DNA of 64,000 nucleotides from DASPLX01 sp035627375 (GCA_035627375.1 DASPLX010000010.1:134019-198018), one strand, 5' to 3'. Shown: positions 33,639-43,023, numbered from the stretch's first letter. Notes: a model not told the origin generated them from the letters alone. Numbers and translations: made by a program.

Positions 33639-34838
33639 ATGACAATGTTCGACTTACTTTTGAATTTCCTGAGCAACGGCTTTGCCGACGCGAAGATATG
33701 GCAGATCGTGGTCTACACCCTCGTGGTGACCCATATCACGATCGCCGCCGTCACGATCTTCCTGCATCGCTGCCAAGCGCATCGCGCGCTCGACCTGCAT
33801 GCGATTCCAAGCCATTTCTTCCGCTTCTGGTTGTGGCTGACGACCGGCATGGTGACCAAGGAATGGGCCGCGATTCATCGCAAGCACCATGCGAAGTGCG
33901 AGACCGAGGAGGATCCTCACAGCCCGGTGACGCGCGGCATCAAGAAGGTCTTGCTCGAAGGCGCCGAGCTCTATCGCGCGGAATCCCGCAACGCGGAAAC
34001 GATGGACAAATACGGACACGGCACGCCGGACGACTGGGTCGAGCGCAATGTCTATTCCAAATATCAATGGCAGGGCGTCGGCCTCATGCTGATCGTCAAT
34101 CTCATGCTGTTCGGCGTGATCGGGCTGACGGTGTGGGCGGTGCAGATGCTGTGGATTCCCGTGCTGGCCGCCGGTGTCATCAACGGCTTGGGTCACTTCT
34201 GGGGTTATCGCAATTACGACTGCGCCGATGCCTCCACCAATATTTTCCCGTGGGGCATCCTGATCGGCGGCGAGGAGTTGCACAACAACCACCACACCTT
34301 CGGCACCTCCGCCAAGCTGTCGAACAAGTGGTACGAGTTCGATATCGGCTGGCTTTACATCCGCATACTCGAAACCCTGGGACTGGCCAAGGTCAAGAAA
34401 ATCGCTCCCGTGCCGAAATTCGATCGCGAGAAGCTCGCGGCCGATGTCGAGACCTTGCAGTCCGTGATCGCCAACCGCTACGACGTGATGGCGAAGTATG
34501 CCAAGTCGATCAAGCGCGCATGGCGCGAGGAAGTCGATACGCTGAAGAGCAAGGCCAAGCTCGAAGCCAGCTTCCTGAAATCATCCAAGAAGCTGTTGCA
34601 ACGCGAGCCGGGCAAACTGGAAGCCGGTCAACAGCAGCAATTGAAAGAACTCTTCGCGCACAGCAAGGCATTGCAGACGATGCACGACATGCGGGTCGAA
34701 TTGTCCGCCATCTGGGAACGTTCCCATACCAGTCGTGAACAATTGCTGCAGCAATTGCAGGATTGGTGCGCGCGTGCCGAAGCGTCCGGCATCGCCGCGC
34801 TGCGCGAATTCTCGTTGCGCCTGCGCAGCTACGCATAA
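33639..34838 (+). CDS. Membrane fatty acid (acyl-CoA) desaturase with C-terminal helical extension
   Basis: A 399-residue membrane di-iron desaturase that introduces a double bond into fatty acyl chains. The three histidine boxes are HRCQAHRAL (43-51), HRKHH (about 80-84) and HNNHHTFG (about 212-219), among four membrane segments. The last 130 or so residues form a charged helical extension (TLKSKAKLEASFLKSSKKLL, then a QLLQQLQDWCARAEASGIAA stretch) not needed for the desaturase fold, though I recall it in other betaproteobacterial members. Its role is unknown. A terminator follows. Confidence 0.9.
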   Translation: MTMFDLLLNFLSNGFADAKIWQIVVYTLVVTHITIAAVTIFLHRCQAHRALDLHAIPSHFFRFWLWLTTGMVTKEWAAIHRKHHAKCETEEDPHSPVTRGIKKVLLEGAELYRAESRNAETMDKYGHGTPDDWVERNVYSKYQWQGVGLMLIVNLMLFGVIGLTVWAVQMLWIPVLAAGVINGLGHFWGYRNYDCADASTNIFPWGILIGGEELHNNHHTFGTSAKLSNKWYEFDIGWLYIRILETLGLAKVKKIAPVPKFDREKLAADVETLQSVIANRYDVMAKYAKSIKRAWREEVDTLKSKAKLEASFLKSSKKLLQREPGKLEAGQQQQLKELFAHSKALQTMHDMRVELSAIWERSHTSREQLLQQLQDWCARAEASGIAALREFSLRLRSYA

Positions 34839-34856
34839 GTGTTCATGTGTCAATGG

Positions 34857-34883
34857 AAAACGGCCCGCATGTCGGGCCGTTTT
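34857..34883 (+). terminator. Rho-independent terminator of desaturase gene
   Basis: AAAACGGCCCG and CGGGCCGTTTT arms with a CATGT loop, followed by more Ts. It is 18 bp past the stop codon. Confidence 0.92.
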
Positions 34884-34930
34884 TGTTTTCGGAAATAATC
34901 CTTGCCATTCGCTGCACGTCCGCTACAGGT

Positions 34931-34969
34931 GTTCGTTACACGCGTCCGTTACACGCGTCCGTTACACGC
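34931..34969 (+). repeat. Three tandem 13-bp repeats upstream of ogt
   Basis: The unit GTCCGTTACACGC occurs twice exactly, at 34944-34956 and 34957-34969, and once with one change at 34931-34943; a partial unit follows. The array ends 72 bp before the ogt start, in the promoter region. It could be a slippage product or a multi-copy binding site. Confidence 0.8.
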
Positions 34970-35041
34970 GTCCGAAAACGGCGAGACAGCGGAGATCGTC
35001 CACGCGAACATACGATCATGACCTTGCTAGGAGTGGAAGAC

Positions 35042-35620
35042 ATGATGACACCGTCGATCACATTCGCACCATTCTCGGTCGATCGCCTCGCGTCTCCGAT
35101 CGGCACGATGCTGCTCGTGACCGATCGCGCCGGACAATTGCGCGCGCTCGACTGGAGCGATTATGAAGAGCGCTTGCTGCGTCTGCTGCAACGGCACTAC
35201 GGCGCCGGGCACGTCGATGTACGTGAAGGTCGTGCGCCGCAGCCGATCCGCAGTGCGTTGCAAGACTATTTCGATGGAGAGCTGGATGCCATCGATGCGA
35301 TTCCTGTCGCGACCGGCGGCACGCAGTTTCAACGGGAAGTGTGGGCCGCCTTGCGCGCCATTCCCGCCGGCGCGACGATCAGTTATGGCCGGCTGGCGGA
35401 AGAAATCGGACGACCGAAGGCGGTGCGTGCGGTGGGCTTGGCGAACGGCGCCAATCCGATCGGGATCGTCGTTCCTTGCCATCGCGTCGTCGGCGCGGAT
35501 GCGAAGTTGACCGGCTACGCGGGCGGGCTCGACCGCAAGAAATGGCTGCTTCAACACGAGCATACGTTCGCTTTGCCGCTATCGCGAACTTCCGCGCAGA
35601 TGCAATATGAGCTTGTTTGA
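35042..35620 (+). CDS. ogt: Methylated-DNA-[protein]-cysteine S-methyltransferase
   Basis: Removes O6-alkyl groups from guanine in DNA, inactivating itself. It is 192 residues. The C-terminal domain has FQREVWAALRAIPAGATISY, GRPKAVRAVGLANGANPI and the acceptor Cys146 in IVVPCHRVVG. AGGAG (35029-35033) lies 8 bp before ATG at 35042, which therefore beats the upstream ATG at 35018. The end overlaps alkB by 14 bp, so the two alkylation-reversal enzymes are translated together. Confidence 0.94.
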   Translation: MMTPSITFAPFSVDRLASPIGTMLLVTDRAGQLRALDWSDYEERLLRLLQRHYGAGHVDVREGRAPQPIRSALQDYFDGELDAIDAIPVATGGTQFQREVWAALRAIPAGATISYGRLAEEIGRPKAVRAVGLANGANPIGIVVPCHRVVGADAKLTGYAGGLDRKKWLLQHEHTFALPLSRTSAQMQYELV

Positions 35621-36275
35621 GCGTGAATCGCTGGTCGTCGCTCCGGGCGCCTTTTATGTTCCGTCCTGGCTGTCGCTACAGGAGCAGGAGCGACTGCTAG
35701 AGTCGTGCCGCGAATGGGGGAGAGGGCCTGCCGGCTTTCATGTGCCTCGCATGTTCGACGGCAAGCCGCTGTCGATCAAATCGCTATATCAGGGCTGGTA
35801 TTGGCGCCATGGCGGTGGATATACCCACGTGGTGGATGAGGCGGCCGGCACGCTGGTCAAGCCGTTTCCCGCCGAGTTGTTCGAATTGGCGCACAAGGCA
35901 TATGCCGAGACATTCGGCGCCGCGGACGACTTCGAGCCGGATTCGTCGATCATCAATTGGTACGATGCGGAGGCGACGCTCGGCATGCACCAGGACCGCG
36001 GGGAGACCGATGCCGTCATCGTGCGCGGCAGTCCGGTGATCACGGTCAGCCTCGGCGATACGGGAATCTTCCGCTTCGGGAATACGGAAACACGGAACAA
36101 GCCGTATCGCGATATTGAATTGCAAAGCGGCGACCTGTTCGTGTTCGGCGGGCCGTCGCGCATGGCCTATCATGGCGTCACACGCATATTGCCGGGTACG
36201 TCTCCTCTCGCGCTCGGATTGCGCGGACGCCTTTCGATCACGATTCGCGAGAGCGGCCTCGGCCGGAAACCATAA
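35607..36275 (+). CDS. alkB: Alpha-ketoglutarate-dependent DNA dioxygenase AlkB
   Basis: Oxidatively demethylates 1-methyladenine and 3-methylcytosine in DNA, using iron(II) and 2-oxoglutarate. It is 222 residues, the E. coli AlkB type. The iron ligands are His128 and Asp130 in LGMHQDRGE and His189 in RMAYHGVTR; the RLSITIR strand near the C terminus carries the 2-oxoglutarate-binding Arg. ATG lies inside the end of ogt. A terminator hairpin follows, shared with the convergent rpmG. Confidence 0.95.
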   Translation: MSLFERESLVVAPGAFYVPSWLSLQEQERLLESCREWGRGPAGFHVPRMFDGKPLSIKSLYQGWYWRHGGGYTHVVDEAAGTLVKPFPAELFELAHKAYAETFGAADDFEPDSSIINWYDAEATLGMHQDRGETDAVIVRGSPVITVSLGDTGIFRFGNTETRNKPYRDIELQSGDLFVFGGPSRMAYHGVTRILPGTSPLALGLRGRLSITIRESGLGRKP

Positions 36276-36279
36276 ACAA

Positions 36280-36311
36280 AAAGCCCCGCAGAGCAAAACT
36301 TGCGGGGCTTT
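36280..36311. terminator. Bidirectional terminator between alkB and rpmG
   Basis: AAAGCCCCGCA and TGCGGGGCTTT arms with a 10-base loop, flanked by A and T tracts. It lies between convergent alkB (plus) and rpmG (minus). Confidence 0.88.
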
Positions 36312-36331
36312 CGGCGTGAAACGCGGACCAA

Positions 36332-36499
36332 TTACTTGATCTTGGTTTCCTTGTATTCGACGTGCTTGCGCGCCTTCGGATCGAACTTCATGATCGCCAT
36401 TTTCTCAGGCATGGTGCGCTTGTTCTTGGTCGTGGTATAGAAATGACCCGTACCTGCGGTCGATTCCAGCTTGATTTTGTCGCGGCCGGACTTTGCCAT
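36332..36499 (-). CDS. rpmG: 50S ribosomal protein L33
   Basis: A 55-residue large-subunit protein, MAKSGRDKIKLESTAGTGHF, then YTTTKNKRTMPEKMAIMKFD and a basic KHVEYKETKIK end. It lacks the CxxC zinc motifs seen in some L33 forms. It lies 39 bp downstream of rpmB on the same strand, the conserved radC-rpmB-rpmG order. Confidence 0.97.
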   Translation of the reverse strand: MAKSGRDKIKLESTAGTGHFYTTTKNKRTMPEKMAIMKFDPKARKHVEYKETKIK

Positions 36500-36538
36500 G
36501 ATTGTTCCTTTACTTTATCCAGTTGAGTCTAAAAGTGC

Positions 36539-36775
36539 TTAGACTTTTTCGCCGCGGGCACGCATGTCGGCCAGCACGGCATCGATACCGATCTTGTCGA
36601 TCACGCGCAGGCCGGCGTTGGAAACGCGCAGAGAAACCCAGCGGTTTTCGGACTCGACGAAAATGCGGCGGTTCTGCAGGTTCGGCAGGAAGCGGCGCTT
36701 CGTCTTGTTGTTAGCATGGGAAACGTTGTTGCCGACCATCGGCCCCTTCCCGGTGACTTGGCAGACACGTGCCAT
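36539..36775 (-). CDS. rpmB: 50S ribosomal protein L28
   Basis: A 78-residue protein, MARVCQVTGKGPMVGNNVSH, then ANNKTKRRFLPNLQNRRIFV, the standard L28 pattern. ATG at 36775 is preceded by GAGG (about 36785). An upstream in-frame ATG at 36856 would add an AT-rich leader unlike the family. First gene of rpmB-rpmG. Confidence 0.97.
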   Translation of the reverse strand: MARVCQVTGKGPMVGNNVSHANNKTKRRFLPNLQNRRIFVESENRWVSLRVSNAGLRVIDKIGIDAVLADMRARGEKV

Positions 36776-36950
36776 GGTTTTACTCCTCAATAGCTTCCGA
36801 AATTGGAAAAACGAGAGTATAGCCAAAAATATTAAGCATTTCAACGACTTGCGCAAAAAAACTGTGTCATCGAATATCGGTTGAATTTAACAATTTACGT
36901 CCGATATTTTTCAGCTTGCGGTCAAGGTATGCGATATCTGGGTGGGCTCG

Positions 36951-36983
36951 CTAGAGGCTGTTTGAGTTCATAACAGCCTCTAG
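36951..36983. terminator. 12-bp inverted repeat at the radC 3' end
   Basis: CTAGAGGCTGTT (36951-36962) and AACAGCCTCTAG (36972-36983) are perfectly complementary around a 9-base loop. The right arm overlaps the radC stop codon (36980-36982). No T-run follows, so it may be a weak terminator, an mRNA 3' stabiliser or a remnant of a repeat family. Confidence 0.6.
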
Positions 36984-37654
36984 AGCAGGCCGTGTTCCGC
37001 AAATGAATGGATGCGGTGGCCGGCGACGACGAAGTGGTCGAGCACACGAACGTCGACCAGCGCCAAGGCCTCCTGGAGCGCCCGGGTCAGCGTCCGATCG
37101 GCCGCGCTCGGCTCCGGGGTGCCTGACGGATGGTTATGCGCAAGGATCACCGAGGCCGCGTTGCGGGCCAGAGCCGCCTTGACGACCTCGCGCGGATAGA
37201 CGCTGGTGTGCGTTAACGTTCCGCGGAATAGCTCCTCGCTGCCGATCAGGCGGTTCTTCACGTCGAGGAACAACACCGCGAACGACTCGTAAGCGCGTCG
37301 CGCCAGCATCAATTGAAGATATTGTTTTACCGCCACTGGCGAACTGAGGGGGACGCCATCCTTCAATTCTTCCGACAATGCGCGCCGGGCCAACTCCAGT
37401 ACGGCCTGCAATTGGGCATACTTGGCCGGCCCCAAGCCATTGATCTGCGAAAAATCATTCAGCGAGGCCATGAACAGGCCATTGATCGAGCCGAAATGGT
37501 CGACCATGTCGCGCCCCAGATCGACCGCGCTTTTCCCGGCAACGCCGACGCGCAGGAAAACGGCCAGCAATTCGGCGTCGGACAGGACCTGCGGGCCATG
37601 TTTGATGAGGCGTTCGCGCGGCCGCTGTTCGGCGGGCCAGTCGACAATGGCCAT
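36980..37654 (-). CDS. radC: RadC family JAB/MPN-domain protein
   Basis: A 224-residue protein, E. coli RadC-like. An N-terminal helix-hairpin-helix part (RERLIKHGPQVLSDAELLAV, then INGLGPAKYAQLQAVLELAR) is followed by the JAMM metalloprotease-like domain with LILAH-type VILAHNHPSGTPEPSAADR (zinc-binding HxHx(n)D). Despite the name, a role in DNA repair is not firmly established. The ATG at 37654 has GGAG nine bases upstream; a TTG at 37669 is an alternative. Upstream of rpmB on the same strand. Confidence 0.94.
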   Translation of the reverse strand: MAIVDWPAEQRPRERLIKHGPQVLSDAELLAVFLRVGVAGKSAVDLGRDMVDHFGSINGLFMASLNDFSQINGLGPAKYAQLQAVLELARRALSEELKDGVPLSSPVAVKQYLQLMLARRAYESFAVLFLDVKNRLIGSEELFRGTLTHTSVYPREVVKAALARNAASVILAHNHPSGTPEPSAADRTLTRALQEALALVDVRVLDHFVVAGHRIHSFAEHGLL

Positions 37655-37712
37655 ATTCCGGTTCTCCAACGTAGCTTAAAATGGAGGCCTATCATGCCAT
37701 CCCGGAATTTTC

Positions 37713-38168
37713 ATGTCAAATTTGCAACAACCAATTGTTACCGAATCCGCTTATCTGACTCTGCATTACCGCCTGGCGGCGGCCGACGGCGCCGATATCG
37801 TGAGCACTTTTACCGATTCGCCCGCGACGCTGCAGCTTGGCACCGGTCAATTGGCTCCGCCTCTCGAGGCTTGCCTCCTTGGTTTGTCCGAGGGGGCGCA
37901 TCGGACTTTCGAGTTGCAGCCTGCTCAGGCCTTCGGCGAGCGGAATCCCGATCTGATCCAGAGGATTTCGCGCGCCACGCTCGACGAGAATTCCGCGACG
38001 GATCAGCAGTATGAAATCGGTGACCTGGTGGAATTCGCCGCTCCCGGCGGCGGCCGGTTTGCCGGTGTGTTGCGCGAATTGAATGATGAGGATGCCGTGT
38101 TCGACTTCAATCACCCGCTGGCCGGGCAAGCCGTGAAGTTCGAAGTCAGAATCATCGGCATTCTCTAG
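37713..38168 (+). CDS. fkpB: FKBP-type peptidyl-prolyl isomerase (SlpA/FkpB type)
   Basis: A 151-residue SlyD-like FKBP with an insert-in-flap domain. Signatures: YLTLHYRLAAADGADIVSTF, GTGQLAPPLEACLLGLSEGA and EVNHPLAG-like FDFNHPLAGQAVKFEV. It lacks the His-rich SlyD tail. It lies just upstream of ispH, an arrangement shared with E. coli, and divergent from radC. Confidence 0.93.
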   Translation: MSNLQQPIVTESAYLTLHYRLAAADGADIVSTFTDSPATLQLGTGQLAPPLEACLLGLSEGAHRTFELQPAQAFGERNPDLIQRISRATLDENSATDQQYEIGDLVEFAAPGGGRFAGVLRELNDEDAVFDFNHPLAGQAVKFEVRIIGIL

Positions 38169-38226
38169 GAATCACGCCGGACGAATCTCTCTCTACGATC
38201 GATTACAAGCAATAGCAACAGGACCC

Positions 38227-39159
38227 ATGGATAAGGAAATTCTGCTCGCGCAACCGCGCGGCTTCTGCGCCGGCGTGGACCGCGCTATCGAGATCGTGGA
38301 ACGCGCGCTCGAACAATTCGGCGCGCCGATCTACGTGCGCCACGAGATCGTGCACAACGCCTACGTGGTCAACGATCTGCGCGGCAAGGGCGCGATCTTC
38401 ATTGAGGAGTTGGCGGATGTGCCTCCCGGCAATACGGTCGTATTCTCGGCGCACGGCGTGTCGAAAGCGGTGCAGGCCGAAGCCGAGGAGCGCGGTCTGC
38501 GCATCTTCGATGCGACCTGTCCGCTGGTGACGAAGGTCCATGTCGAAGTCGGCAAGATGCGGCGCGAGGGCCGCGAGATCATCATGATCGGTCACGACGG
38601 TCATCCGGAAGTGGAAGGCACGATGGGGCAAGTCGACGAAGGCATGTATCTCGTAGAGACCGTCGAAGATGTCGAGCGACTGACCGTCGCCGATGCCGAC
38701 AAGCTCGCCTATGTTTCGCAAACCACGTTGTCGATCGACGATACGGCTGAAATCATTGCAGCGTTAAAGCGCAAATTCCCGAATATCGCCGAACCGAAGA
38801 AGGGCGACATCTGCTATGCGACCACGAATCGGCAGGAGGCGGTCAAATTCATGGCGCCGCAAGTCGAAGTCGTGATCGTGGTCGGCAGCCCCAACAGTTC
38901 CAATTCCAACCGTTTGCGCGAAGTCGCCGAGAAGAAGGGGGTGGCGGCTTATATGGTGGACGATGCATCGCAGATCGCCCCCTCCTGGATCGACGGCAAA
39001 ATGCGCATCGGCGTGACGGCCGGCGCGTCGGCGCCCGAGATCCTGGTGCAAGCAGTCATCGCCCGCTTGAAGGAACTCGGCGCCAAGAGCGTGCGGGCGC
39101 TCGAAGGCGTTGAGGAAAACGTCACTTTCCCTTTGCCGAAGGGCTTGGCAAAAGCGTAA
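38227..39159 (+). CDS. ispH: 4-hydroxy-3-methylbut-2-enyl diphosphate reductase
   Basis: An iron-sulfur enzyme making IPP and DMAPP in the last step of the MEP isoprenoid pathway. It is 310 residues. The three cluster cysteines are in LAQPRGFCAGVDRAIEIVER, FDATCPLVTKVH and GDICYATTNRQEAV. SPNSSNSNRLREVAEKKG is the conserved substrate stretch. Likely co-transcribed with fkpB, 58 bp upstream. Confidence 0.97.
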   Translation: MDKEILLAQPRGFCAGVDRAIEIVERALEQFGAPIYVRHEIVHNAYVVNDLRGKGAIFIEELADVPPGNTVVFSAHGVSKAVQAEAEERGLRIFDATCPLVTKVHVEVGKMRREGREIIMIGHDGHPEVEGTMGQVDEGMYLVETVEDVERLTVADADKLAYVSQTTLSIDDTAEIIAALKRKFPNIAEPKKGDICYATTNRQEAVKFMAPQVEVVIVVGSPNSSNSNRLREVAEKKGVAAYMVDDASQIAPSWIDGKMRIGVTAGASAPEILVQAVIARLKELGAKSVRALEGVEENVTFPLPKGLAKA

Positions 39160-40069
39160 ACGGAGAACAAATGGGGTGGAAGCGGCCTGAGAATCACCCA
39201 AAAAACGTGCGGAATTTAATTTAGGCCATTCTGCCAATTTCCATGAATAGTTTTTTGTCTTCCTCGATATGATCCCTCCTCAATCGCATGTTGAGGATGC
39301 GAAACGACAGTCCAAATAACACAAGAAAGATGGACAACGCCGTGTGCGGCCGCGAACGAACGCGAAGGCGCCGGCGGTAATGTCAGGGAGAAACAGCAGG
39401 ATTCCTACCGGAGTCTTGCGGAGAACGGATACACCTTCCATCGTTCTCGATGGTCGCATGCTTGCGGCAGGTGCAATGCCTGCCCGGTTGCGCCGCTTCC
39501 GCCAATTCGAAGATGCTTGACCGGCATTAATCCTCGACATCGTGCTTCGCTGAAGATTGAAAACAATTACGCAATCCGGACGTGCCTTGCGGCGGATCTG
39601 CGTGCCTGGTGCATGTAACCTGCGCGTTTTCAATATGTGCGAAGCCGAATGCGGATAGCGGCGCGCCCAAGGCGCAATGCCAATTCCGCGGCAAAAGCAA
39701 GAGCGCATTCGCATCGAGCAGCATTCCTGCAACAGATGCGACCGCCATATGCGATAGCGGTTGTATGGCTTGTCCGCTTCGGTATATTCTGCCCCGATTT
39801 GCGTCGGGCAGTCGCGAAGCGGTAAGTCAGAAAAAGGGTTACTGACAACACGAGGAGAGACCACATGAACATCTGCCATCGCGCGTCCATCGCGCACTAC
39901 GACGTCGGGCGCGCCCGTTCTCGACGCACCCCCATCCGGTTTCATCAATAAGAAAAGCAGACGGCTCACGCAATGCGTGCGCATGAACTGCAGGAACGGC
40001 GTCTGTCCGCGGCAGCGGCACGGACAGCGTCGCATGCCATTCGACTGACCTTTCAAGAAAGCTGAAAAC
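39160..40069. other. 910-bp intergenic region upstream of livH
   Basis: No confident gene. Open frames here on both strands lack recognisable domains or ribosome-binding sites. A minus-strand stretch at 39222-39420 hints at a membrane-protein remnant (ALSIFLVLFGLSFRILNMRL, in one frame only after a frameshift). The right half (39850-40069) contains a short leader frame and hairpins, so it probably acts as the 5' leader of the livHMGF mRNA. A TATATTC near 39781 could be a -10. Confidence 0.4.
39865..39951 (+). CDS. Possible 28-residue leader peptide upstream of livH
   Basis: ATG at 39865 has a strong GAGGAGA site seven bases upstream. The frame reads MNICHRASIAHYDVGRARSR and ends at TAA 39949-39951. 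Downstream, mutually exclusive arms are visible: CAGACG (39958-39963) can pair with CGTCTG (40000-40005), while CTGTCCG (40003-40009) can pair with CGGACAG (40021-40027). That recalls attenuation leaders, but there is no Leu/Val codon run, and no T-run after the last hairpin. Coding status is uncertain. Confidence 0.35.
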   Translation: MNICHRASIAHYDVGRARSRRTPIRFHQ

Positions 40070-40999
40070 ATGGATATCTTTATCCAACAGATAGTGAACG
40101 GCCTGGTGCTGGGCAGCATGTATGCATTGGTCGCGCTCGGTTACACCATGGTGTACGGCGTGCTCAACCTGATCAACTTCGCGCACGGCGACGTGCTCAT
40201 GATTGGTGCGATGGTCGGCCTCACCATCCTCAATATCGTGAATTCGGTGGCGCCCGAACTGCCCGGTATCGTGAAGCTGATCATCGCGATCCTCGGCGCG
40301 ATTCCGGTATGCGCCCTCGTCAACGTGCTGATCGAACGCATCGCGTATCGCAAGCTGCGCAATGCGCCGCGCCTGGCGCCGCTGATCACCGCGATCGGCA
40401 TCTCGATCCTGCTGCAGACGTTCGCAATGATGATCTGGGGTCGCAGCCCGATTCCGTTCCCGCAGGTCATGCCGAGCGATCCGATTCATATCTTCGGCGC
40501 GCTGATCTCGCCGACGCAAGTCATGCTGCTGGTGCTGGCGGCGATCTCGATGGTCGGCCTGCTGCTGCTGGTGGAAAAGACCAAGATGGGCCGGGCCATG
40601 CGCGCCACTGCGGAGAATCCACGGGTCGCGGGCCTGATGGGCGTCGACGCCAACCGCGTGATCGTCGCGACCTTCGCCATCGGCGCGGCGCTGGCGGCGG
40701 TGGCGGGCGTGATGTGGGGCGCGACGTATTCGTCGGCGCAATTCGCAATGGGTTTCCTGCCCGGCTTGAAGGCGTTCTCGGCCGCCGTGCTCGGCGGCAT
40801 CGGCAACATCTACGGCGCGATGGTCGGCGGTCTGCTGCTCGGCATCATCGAAAGCCTCGGCGCCGGCTACATCGGCGACCTGACCGGCAATTTCCTCGGC
40901 AGCCAATACCAGGACATCTTCGCGTTCGTCGTGCTCATCATCGTGCTGACGCTCCGACCGTCCGGCATCATGGGCGAGCGTGTCGCCGATCGCGCATAA
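40070..40999 (+). CDS. livH: Branched-chain amino acid ABC transporter permease LivH
   Basis: A 309-residue inner-membrane permease with about eight helices. The N terminus (QQIVNGLVLGSMYALVALGY, then TMVYGVLNLINFAHGDVLMI) is diagnostic. MRATAENPRVAGLMGVDANR is the cytoplasmic loop that contacts the ATPases, and GVMWGATYSSAQFAMGFLPG is conserved. It starts the livHMGF run; no periplasmic binding-protein gene is adjacent, so the substrate (branched-chain amino acids, or amide/urea-like compounds) is not fixed. Confidence 0.93.
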   Translation: MDIFIQQIVNGLVLGSMYALVALGYTMVYGVLNLINFAHGDVLMIGAMVGLTILNIVNSVAPELPGIVKLIIAILGAIPVCALVNVLIERIAYRKLRNAPRLAPLITAIGISILLQTFAMMIWGRSPIPFPQVMPSDPIHIFGALISPTQVMLLVLAAISMVGLLLLVEKTKMGRAMRATAENPRVAGLMGVDANRVIVATFAIGAALAAVAGVMWGATYSSAQFAMGFLPGLKAFSAAVLGGIGNIYGAMVGGLLLGIIESLGAGYIGDLTGNFLGSQYQDIFAFVVLIIVLTLRPSGIMGERVADRA

Positions 41000-41009
41000 G
41001 GAGAATCTC

Positions 41010-42230
41010 ATGACCAAGCTTTTCGATTTCAAGCGCAATCCGACGCAGGCCTGGACCGGCACGATCCTGTTCATGGCGCTCCTATTGATCTTCCCGTTCG
41101 TCGTGCAGCACTACGGCAATTCGTGGGTGCGCATCATGGACATGGCGCTGCTCTACATCATGCTGGCGCTCGGCCTGAACATCGTGGTCGGTTTCGCTGG
41201 CCTGCTCGATCTCGGCTACATCGCGTTCTATGCGCTGGGCGCCTACATGACCGGCTTGCTCGCGTCGCCGCAATTCGCGACCGTGCTCGAATCCTTCGTC
41301 AACAACTATCCGGCCGTCGGCAATGCCCTGGTGTGGATGCTGGGCGAGGAAGTGCGGCAAAACGGCATTCACTTGTCGGTCTGGTTCATCGTGCCGCTCG
41401 GCGCCGCGCTGGCGGCGTTCTTCGGCGCGCTGCTCGGCGCGCCGACGCTGAAACTGCGCGGCGACTATCTCGCGATCGTCACGCTCGGCTTCGGCGAGAT
41501 CATCCGCATCTTCATGAACAACCTCAACGCGCCGGTCAACATCACGAACGGCCCGCAGGGCATCAACCTGATCGATCCGATCCGCATCTTCGGCGTTTCG
41601 CTGGCGGGCGAGCCCGGTTCGCAGTCGACCGTGTATATCGGCAGCTTCGGCATGCCTTCCGTGAACGCCTATTACTACTTGTTCCTGGCGCTGTGCGCGG
41701 CGGTCGTGTTCGTCACCATCCGCCTGCAGCACTCGCGTCTCGGCCGAGCCTGGGTCGCGATTCGCGAAGACGAGATCGCGGCGAAGGCAATGGGCATCAA
41801 CACGCGCAACATCAAGCTGCTCGCGTTCGGCATGGGCGCTTCGTTCGGCGGCGTCGCGGGCGCCATGTTCGCATCGTTCCAGGGTTTCGTCTCTCCGGAG
41901 TCGTTCACGCTGATGGAATCGATCGTGGTGCTGGCGATGGTCGTGCTCGGCGGTATCGGTCACGTGCCGGGCGTCATTCTCGGCGGCGTCATTCTCGCCG
42001 CGCTGCCCGAAGTTCTGCGCCACGTGGTCGAACCGATCCAACAGAAGCTGTTCGGTGCGGTGCTGATTCCGGCCGAAGTGCTGCGCCAGTTGCTGTACGG
42101 CGGCGCGATGGTCGTCATCATGCTGACCCGCCCGGCGGGACTGTGGCCCTCGCCGAAGATGGAAGACCGTCCGGATGCCAGCCACGATGCCGATCAGCCG
42201 GAGACGCCGCCTTGCGTCACGACGGCATAA
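41010..42230 (+). CDS. livM: Branched-chain amino acid ABC transporter permease LivM
   Basis: A 406-residue permease, the second membrane subunit. AAGGAGAATCTC precedes ATG at 41010. Helical segments include LLYIMLALGLNIVVGFAGLL, DLGYIAFYALGAYMTGLL and LRGDYLAIVTLGFGEIIRIF. The coupling loop is VAIREDEIAAKAMGINTRNI. Ten bases separate it from livH. Confidence 0.94.
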   Translation: MTKLFDFKRNPTQAWTGTILFMALLLIFPFVVQHYGNSWVRIMDMALLYIMLALGLNIVVGFAGLLDLGYIAFYALGAYMTGLLASPQFATVLESFVNNYPAVGNALVWMLGEEVRQNGIHLSVWFIVPLGAALAAFFGALLGAPTLKLRGDYLAIVTLGFGEIIRIFMNNLNAPVNITNGPQGINLIDPIRIFGVSLAGEPGSQSTVYIGSFGMPSVNAYYYLFLALCAAVVFVTIRLQHSRLGRAWVAIREDEIAAKAMGINTRNIKLLAFGMGASFGGVAGAMFASFQGFVSPESFTLMESIVVLAMVVLGGIGHVPGVILGGVILAALPEVLRHVVEPIQQKLFGAVLIPAEVLRQLLYGGAMVVIMLTRPAGLWPSPKMEDRPDASHDADQPETPPCVTTA

Positions 42231-42252
42231 GCGGAATAAGGAAGCGAACAAC

Positions 42253-43022
<770 letters not shown>

Positions 43023-43023
<1 letters not shown>

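Noticed and set aside
39280..40119. 279-codon minus-strand frame in the region upstream of livH
   Set aside because: No recognisable domain, no ribosome-binding site, Arg/Cys-rich translation.
39839..41074. 411-codon minus-strand frame over livH and its leader
   Set aside because: Composition typical of antisense shadows; livH is certain on the plus strand.
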